A stretch of 64,000 nt of DNA from Polytrichum commune (taxonomy: Eukaryota; Streptophyta; Polytrichopsida; Polytrichales; Polytrichaceae), in NCBI GenBank assembly GCA_950295325.1, contig OX485807.1:44856440-44920439 (forward strand), in the 5' to 3' direction. Position 1 is the first letter of the stretch. Each line of letters begins with the position of its first letter. Both the position numbers and the translations under genes were made by a program. The notes under the pieces are model-generated. The model did not search any database, was not told where the DNA came from, and was given only the letters and a program-made list of their open reading frames with translations. This document shows positions 57,601-64,000 of this stretch, in pieces.

Positions 57601-58400
57601 TCCAAGACAACGTATTGTTGGAGGCGATCTAGCAACGCTAACTTTGAGAGACAATTTCGAGTGACTGTTGGTGATTCTTAAAGAGACATTTCGAAAAGAT
57701 GAGCATTTTGAGGTTAGCTTTCCAAATAAAATAGTTTTGTCTTCATCTAATTAAGGATGAAGGAGTAGTAGTCAAATAAGCGGAGGTATGTCTGCTAGGG
57801 TAGCGATTTTTGAAAGAATATGGACGATGGACTTTGACCAGCCATATCTCCCAATTGGAGGACAATCAAAAGCTTTAATGTTGAATAGTTTAGCTTCATC
57901 AAATTAGCTTTCCATAGAGCCCTTACTTGCTTCAATCAAAACAAGTATAAATGAGACATGGTCATTTTAATGGCCAACAGTCCAACTGCCTTGGTTAAGG
58001 TTGTTTCTTTATTGCATTAATTTATTTTCTTAAAATTTTGATTACAAATTGCACACTTATGTGTACTTGCCATATTCGAGAAGTATATGCATGTATGATT
58101 GTCTCTACAATAATGTATCTTCTCATTTTTTTTTCTGAGTATAGAGTCTATTGCTTGGAAGGGTTAGGGATCTTCACTCTTGACCGGTCCATTTCTAGGG
58201 TTGTTCGCCTTGCGGGGTGAATCTCTCGTACCATTTTAGATTAATTTGTCTTTTTATTGGTGTTCACACACTTGGTGAGCATATTATAGGCATGGTTTTA
58301 TATGATTATATGATATTTGCAATTTTGAGGGCCTCCACAACTATTTTTGATCCAATCCCACTTCATTATATATATGTACCTTAGGCCTTGGTAAAACCTA
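54660..58400. other. Spacer of the older element copy
   Basis: Partly homologous in inverse orientation to 33.3-35.1 kb; about 55,815-56,110 is the clearest match. It is longer than its counterpart, with unmatched AT-rich sequence at about 56.6-58.2 kb. The promoter-like GC block and AAGCTT repeats of the younger copy are missing. Open frames up to 78 codons (for example 56,178-56,414) are not supported as genes. Confidence 0.65.
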
Positions 58401-58401
58401 A

Positions 58402-59029
58402 GAGCATCCTCAGCCCACACAAGGTACTCGCTCCCGGCATCAAAGTTTGCAGGGAGCCCGGCGAATGGGAGGGAGGAAGAGGCGGGAGGGGGGTCCAGCC
58501 CTGCGCCCGGCAAGCGCCCCTGGCAAGCGCCCCCGGCACACAAGCTTTTACACAAGCTTCGCTCCTCCTCATGCCATGGTGGCCTCTGCCAGTACAGTAG
58601 CGGGAGGACAAATTCTCACTGCAAACTTGAAAAAAGTGCCGAGAGCGGGAGTACTTTTGACGGGACCCGCTCCATAACGGGACGGGTAGCGAGGCCGTTG
58701 GCCCGAACCCTGGGCACCCTAATCCCGGCAGTTACCGTTGCTGGGAGAACACCATGTCCGACTGAGGATGCTCTGGCTGGGGATTCGTGGCACTCAAGTA
58801 AAATCATCCATCCAAGATATCGTGGATGAAGTGGCTCTAATAAAAAAAAGCCCCCCTATGGGGTTGAGGGCCGATTCATTCGAATGTGACGTCACTAGAC
58901 TAATTCGGGGCCTTTGACTCTATTTCCGGAATCAAATTGCCCAAAAATAGCCATTTAGATGATTCCTGTGTTTTTTTCATCCGCACGGATGATTTTACTT
59001 GAGTGCCACGAATTCCCGGCCGGATGCTC
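58402..59029. mobile_element. Composite PIF/Harbinger-type MITE (TAA TSD)
   Basis: A 628-bp element with ends GAGCATCC and, at the right, GGATGCTC, flanked by TAA at 58,399-58,401 and 59,030-59,032. The homologous spacer at 33,345-33,347 has a single TAA, the unoccupied site. Inside, 58,402-58,773 has its own inverted ends (GAGCATCCTCAG and CTGAGGATGCTC). The rest has a 28-bp inverted pair, GATTCGTGGCACTCAAGTAA onward, at 58,782-58,809 and 58,987-59,015. Two related MITEs thus seem fused or nested. Ends resemble those of the complete PIF element at 22,488. Confidence 0.88.
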
Positions 59030-59397
59030 TAAGGTGTGCAACCGATACTAGTATTTTTTATATGTTGCATATATTATATACATGTTCTATACATAGCGTC
59101 ATCCATGTTCCGCATGGATAGAATGACATATTATTAGGTCGAGGTAGCTATCAGGAATCTTCTTTTTAAAGAACATCCAAGGAATTTTGAACCACTCTAG
59201 AGCACTACTTAAAACCCTTCCCCTCCCCCCCCCCCCCCCCTTCTCCATCAAAGTTTTTTTTTGTAGTAGACGTCCAATGTGCACTCAAGAAACCCGTCGG
59301 AGTGCGCCCAAACCGCGTTTAATATGTGCGTCCACACTACACACCCCATGTATATAACAACGTATATCCACTACATATACCGCCGCTTATACCAAAG
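59030..59397. other. Spacer remainder with poly-C tract
   Basis: Inverse match to about 33,100-33,345, including CCGCATGGAT and AAGAACATCCAAGGAATTTTGAACCA (compare 33,175-33,265). A C-run of about 16-18 bases at 59,224-59,241 is at the place where the younger copy has only CCCCCC. Confidence 0.7.
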
Positions 59398-60390
59398 GTT
59401 TACAAACAACCGGTTGTAAAGCTCAAGTCAATGCATTTGTAATAAGGGTTCAATCTTATATGATGGCTGAGACATTACCAGAAACATTTATACACCCAAT
59501 CAATACGTCATGGTAATATACAAACAACCGTTTGCAAAGAGACGAGCCATAACTTTATGAACGGTTGTTCGTATGTCGACACCGATCCATTGTCCCAAAT
59601 ACCAATATGATGGCATACGCTTTACAAACGTACGTCCCTAAATATCACCATTGTTAAATTCTATGTTTTCATTGATATAAACAGTACGACCTGGGACATG
59701 TGATAGGTTGTTTGTAAAGATACCCTCATGAAATGTATGTATGGAGGTATACAAATGGCCGTTCGTGTATCCCAACTCATACGGTTTCTGTATCATAAGT
59801 TTGATTGATAACATACGTCTTCCCGATTGGGGTATGCAAACAATTTTTTGTACATCTATATCATACAACCTTTTACCTTTTGCATAGATGTTGTTCTTGG
59901 ACACTGATGTAAATATTTGTTTTATGTGATCTTCAAAATTACGTGTAATTTGTCCCCTCCAGATTTGATTATGCAATGGGAGGGTTTGCAAACACGCGGT
60001 CATGAATACATGTGAAAGAAATATGTTCGATTGACTTACAACCATGTCCATGATTGCTCCGAACTTCTTTTCAACACCTTTTGAGAATAATCATATTATG
60101 GGTGAATGTTTCTTGGTCGTTGCTATGGTTCCGTAATAACCTACGTTGATAGATATCACCCCCATAATAACTTGTTTCAGTTGATGTGTTTTCATGAATG
60201 CTCGTTCGTTATCAAAGTCGGATGTTCAATTACTATGGGTATGAAGTGAACGCATGTCTTGTAATCACCACATGTTTTCAAAGGCACCTTCGTGCACTCC
60301 CCCATAACATCATGAGACACAAAAATCTATCGGAATGGGAAAATAAGGATTGTTTGTACATGACTTTGGACTGTTTCGGAACGTCCGTTC
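59398..60390. repeat. Degenerate palindromes upstream of the older DUF7869 copy
   Basis: Decayed members of the 22-bp family at about 59,398, 59,518, 59,553, 59,620, 59,755, 59,985, 60,190 and 60,376, often with ACAAAC in place of ACGAAC. They occupy the position of the 32.2-33.0 kb cluster. A 137-codon minus-strand open frame (59,638-60,051) crosses them and is not called as a gene. Confidence 0.7.
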
Positions 60391-60568
60391 GTGTTTCTTG
60401 TATGAGGTCCTCCAATGGTACCCCAACACTTGATTTTTGATGCTCACAATATGAGCGAATCTCTGGTTTGCTATTCGTTGTTGTCTATCTATTTAAATAC
60501 TTTATGTATTTCACGCAATATACATATACACAACATGTGTACGCTCTTGTCTGCATTGCATTGGTTTT

Positions 60569-60809
60569 GTGGTTGTTCATTCCATGGTTGTTTTTTTAGG
60601 TGGGATGACGGTGGATGTAGTAGATGGTGCATTTGAACTGGCGATGGATGCTTCGTCATCTGATAGTGAATCCAAACTTTCATCCCCGACAGTTGACAAT
60701 ATCAACGGGACACACGTGGTGGGTGTATCTATGAATACATCCACCAGTGGATCTTTCGAAGTGCACGAACAATCTTAGCATTTGGGGGATGATCATGATG
60801 ATATTCCAT
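60569..60809 (+). pseudogene. Truncated 5' end of a DUF7869-like gene
   Basis: The plus-strand reading matches the first about 55 residues of the gene at 31,600: Ala-Ser-Ser-Ser-Asp, Ser-Ser-Pro, Glu-Val-His-Glu-Gln-Ser, Gly-Asp-Asp-His-Asp-Asp-Ile-Pro. A TAG at about 60,776 interrupts it, and the homology stops at about 60,809, where the sequence becomes simple AT-rich repeats. The start region TTTTTTTAG/GTGGGATG supports a splice acceptor just before the start codon in both copies. Confidence 0.88.
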
Positions 60810-63800
60810 AATCACAAATTACAAATAAATTACAAATTACAAATTCCTCAACTACAAATAACAATACGATTAAAATGGGGGCCAATTTTCTCATATGTAA
60901 AGGCCTTAGGGCCAAGAAGCTAGGCCGATTCAATAAATCTAGCATAATCCAACGGATTTAGCATAATCTAGCATAAAGCTGCTCAAATTTCTACATAATT
61001 CAACGGATCTGGTTCATTGAAAAAATCATATCTTATTAAAAAAAAATTGACATTGGCCCTTCATTTTGGGTGCATCCATTCAACGAGCTTGGGCCATGTC
61101 AAACCATGCATTTTTTAATTTAAAAATTCATACCACTAAATCGGCCCGGCCTCGGTGTAAAGGGGTTGGGGCCAATTTCAGCCTTTTGGCCAATCACAAG
61201 TGAGGATTTCAAGCCTCTAACACAACCAATTGGCCCGGCTTCTAGGCGTAAAGTGGCCCTAATACACATTGAAACAATCCATGCGTCATAGATATATCAT
61301 TGGCTATGAGACGTGGTTGGGAGGTACTGCCATAGTGGTCCGACATGAGTGGGAGGGTAGCAAGGTTGGCTCTCATTAGCCTTTTGGCTAAATGGACTTT
61401 ACAATCAATTTCATTCATTGGAGAAAGTGTGGCTTGGCCCATCTAGGTGTACACCCTAGCACCTAAAAAAAACCTAGTTGTACACTTACCCCGCCTAGGC
61501 AATGACCTAGGGCCTACTAAAGCTTAGCATGGCATGGCTATGCCAATATTGAATTATTAAGAGTGTAGATAGATAGCAGTAGCTTGCCCTTGGCCCTCTC
61601 CAGATTCAATATGAGTTGATGGACATGCCGGCATCTCAATTAATTTTGAATAATTCATTCATGTTCCGGGGGTCCCACAAAACAAATATGGGCTCCTAAG
61701 CAATGTTATGATAGTGGGCTCGATTACATGATCCATGGTTCAAACCTAGTACTTCATGGTGCTCACATGGATGCCTTACCCAAAACCCCCACACCATGAG
61801 GCGCAAGCATGGTTAAGTACCCTACATAGGTTTGAGCAAAAGTGATTCAAAACTATATACTAACTTTGAATTGTTACGATGAGATTGAACTATGTGCTTA
61901 CGAAACATAGAAACCATTCAAAGTTAAAATAATGGACAATGGAGAGGGCCGACATATCACTTGAGAAAGAAATGGATTCTTAATACTTTAACCTATTCTA
62001 GCTTTTGCAATTGAGCTCCAATTCTAAACTTGAAATGACAATCTTCTTGGTTTGTAATTACTTACCCGATATATTGGTTTACAAATGGAGCACATAGCCT
62101 ACAATACCAAATATAAACCTCTTTGGTAACTACTAAGGGGCTACTAAACATCACTTAGTAGCTCCTGACCTTGCAAGTGCAATAAATACTCTTATTATTA
62201 TGGGCCAAATTAATTCTCGAGAGCCCACACTTAATCTCATAATGAAAATTAATTGAGCTACATGAATTTTTCACCCACACTAGATTTCTAGTAGAAAATA
62301 AGCTTGGGCCACATAAATTGTTAATTAAGAAAATTAGTATGGATGATTATTTAAATTTAAAATTTTAAAATTTTAACTTTTGTCTTATTAGTGTGAGTGG
62401 AAAATTAGCATGGAATTAGTCAACGTGGGGCACACTAATGTTCTAGTCAATGTGGGTCCACGACCTCAGGTCTTTACCTACCCCTTCAAGAAGACATCCA
62501 ACCAACACATTAAATATGATTTGTAGAACAAAAGTAGGTCTTATGTATGACACTCAATAGATTTTATCGCACGCATAGGTGCAGCGCAAAAATACGCGTT
62601 GCAATTGATTATTCAAGCAAATGAATCTAATGTATTGATAATTGATTTTGATATCGCTTGAAATACAATATCCTGCTCTGAATTTGTTGAGGGCATGCAA
62701 ATAGTCAAATAGCCAAACATTTGGAGAAAGCGTGGACGTGTGCAAAGCCATAAATTGAAGGTTTTGAAATCACAAGCTTTTAACAAAATGTGTGCAATGT
62801 AGTTGCAAATTCATAATATTTTGTGAGATTGAATATTGCGTTATTTTGGTCATGTCAGCGTTGCATTTATGACACAAAACTGCGCAAGCATGTAGGGTGT
62901 GTCGTCGGCACTCTTAATTGTCATGGCTGAGAGGTTCGACGCAGCTGCAAATCAGTGAAGACAACATGTCAGCTTCAACTGGTTGATACATATCTCACAA
63001 ATAAAAAACAAGTGCAAAAATATTTGTTAAGAAGATTGGTGCATTCAATACAATATTACATTGATTTGGAGGCAAGTTCCTCAAAATAACCAACCAAAAG
63101 CACATCTAGAAATAAACAAGCGTTTCACAAACAAAGCTTCTGTACACTCTTTCAATAAGTTGTTAGTGACAAACAATGAGAACTAGCAACACCAAATAGT
63201 CTATGGGTGCCACAATACTCTTGGCTATAAGGATTTCCACTTCATCTTTGCATGTCAGTAGAGTTATTTGTAAAGTAAAGTAGATGAAACCATGGGTTTA
63301 GTCCCAAACTTTGAGCTCATGAAGAATTAACACAAAGTTACCCAAGTTTTCTTAATGCTTAAATTATCATACACAAAGAGTGGTGTCATGCAATTAAAAA
63401 CCATCTTGTTGTAACGCAATCTACAACCAAACTACACTATACAATGTATTTTGTGTCATAAGGTATTTTATGGCATCGAGGCAATTTTTTTACTGACATT
63501 TCTTATGAATAAGTTTACAAACACTCTCATCTCAACTTTACATGTATGGTATGATCTACATCCTAACATTTATGTAATAAAATATTGTCATGGATGATTG
63601 AAATTTATCAACTTCCTACGTGCCAAAGTCTTCCTTGTGGACTTCTTCTCCCACCGGCGGTGAGCCTTTGCACATCCCACGAGAAGTGGGTGCTTAAATG
63701 TTTCAATCATTGTTAATTAGCTTCAACCTGATCCTTCATCAGGCATCCCCTTCCATACGCCAAGTGGCCATCATATTTTCAAGCAGGATGTTTTTATCTG

Positions 63801-64000
63801 GTTATACTGGGCATTGTACTCCTTACTTTGTTTTCTTAATATTTTTCCTTTATAGTGCTTTCTTGGAAACATCAACCCTGGTGAATATCAGGTGTCTCTT
63901 TGACATATTTAATTTTGTAAATATATCTGCAGGGCGAGGGCAGTAGAGCAAGAAGGAGCAATGTCCGGGGAGAACCGGTATTTATTAGTGTAATGGCAGC
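60810..64000. other. Non-coding stretch, nothing recognised
   Basis: Begins with ACAAATTACAAATAAATTAC-type simple repeats. Two short segments near 61,140-61,260 contain GGCCCGGC with GTAAAG and may be an inverted pair. No gene, structured RNA or bounded element is supported. Confidence 0.5.

Noticed and set aside
1-64000. tRNA or rRNA genes
   Set aside because: I looked for the conserved GGTTCRANYCC-type box and rRNA core words and found no convincing candidate; a covariance-model scan would be decisive.

Overview
This looks like a repeat-rich intergenic region of a green plant nuclear genome. A block near 34.57-34.64 kb mixes TTTAGGG (plant-type telomere) and TTAGGG units, introns are short with canonical GT-AG ends, and the recognisable genes are those of plant-type transposons. 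I see no rRNA, tRNA, CRISPR array or ordinary housekeeping gene. The absence of host genes over 64 kb suggests a large, TE-rich genome; I cannot name the lineage from sequence alone.

Layout. 1-8.1 kb: AT-rich non-coding DNA with a diverged satellite (4.2-5.3 kb) and two small G-tract MITEs. About 8.17-16.57 kb (segment A) is duplicated at about 21.23-49.93 kb (segment B). B is longer mainly because two large elements are inserted in it: an apparently complete PIF/Harbinger element (22,488-26,221, TAA target duplication) and a 16.2-kb element (28,072-44,246, imperfect 29-bp terminal inverted repeats, ATTA duplication). Segment A keeps the unoccupied site for both, and segment B keeps unoccupied sites for three small elements found only in A, so insertion boundaries can be read directly. 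A small two-exon gene of unknown function is carried by both segments, and a third decayed inverted copy lies at 18.1-19.0 kb.

The 16.2-kb element is the most interesting object. It carries (i) a spliced, open gene of about 997 codons for a DUF7869-like protein with a DDE/D-type set of acidic motifs, near the left end on the minus strand; (ii) a four-exon gene on the plus strand (about 1,600 codons if it were open) ending in an FCP1/SCP-like HAD phosphatase domain, broken by three TAG stops and apparent frameshifts; (iii) a two-exon gene for a Ser/Pro-rich protein; and (iv) roughly 30 copies of a 22-bp palindrome (TTTACGAACG, two variable bases, CGTTCGTAAA) in satellites, introns and even coding exons. 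I infer that the DUF7869-like protein mobilises the element and that the palindromes are binding sites for an element-encoded dimer; neither is shown by sequence alone.

From 50.3 to 60.8 kb lies a second, older, inverted and fragmentary copy of the same element: decayed first exon of the phosphatase gene (twice, through a tandem duplication), palindromes, a homologous spacer, more decayed palindromes and the first codons of the DUF7869 gene. Comparison of the two copies dates a PIF-type composite MITE (58.4-59.0 kb) and the interstitial telomeric tract as later events. 60.8-64 kb holds nothing I recognise.
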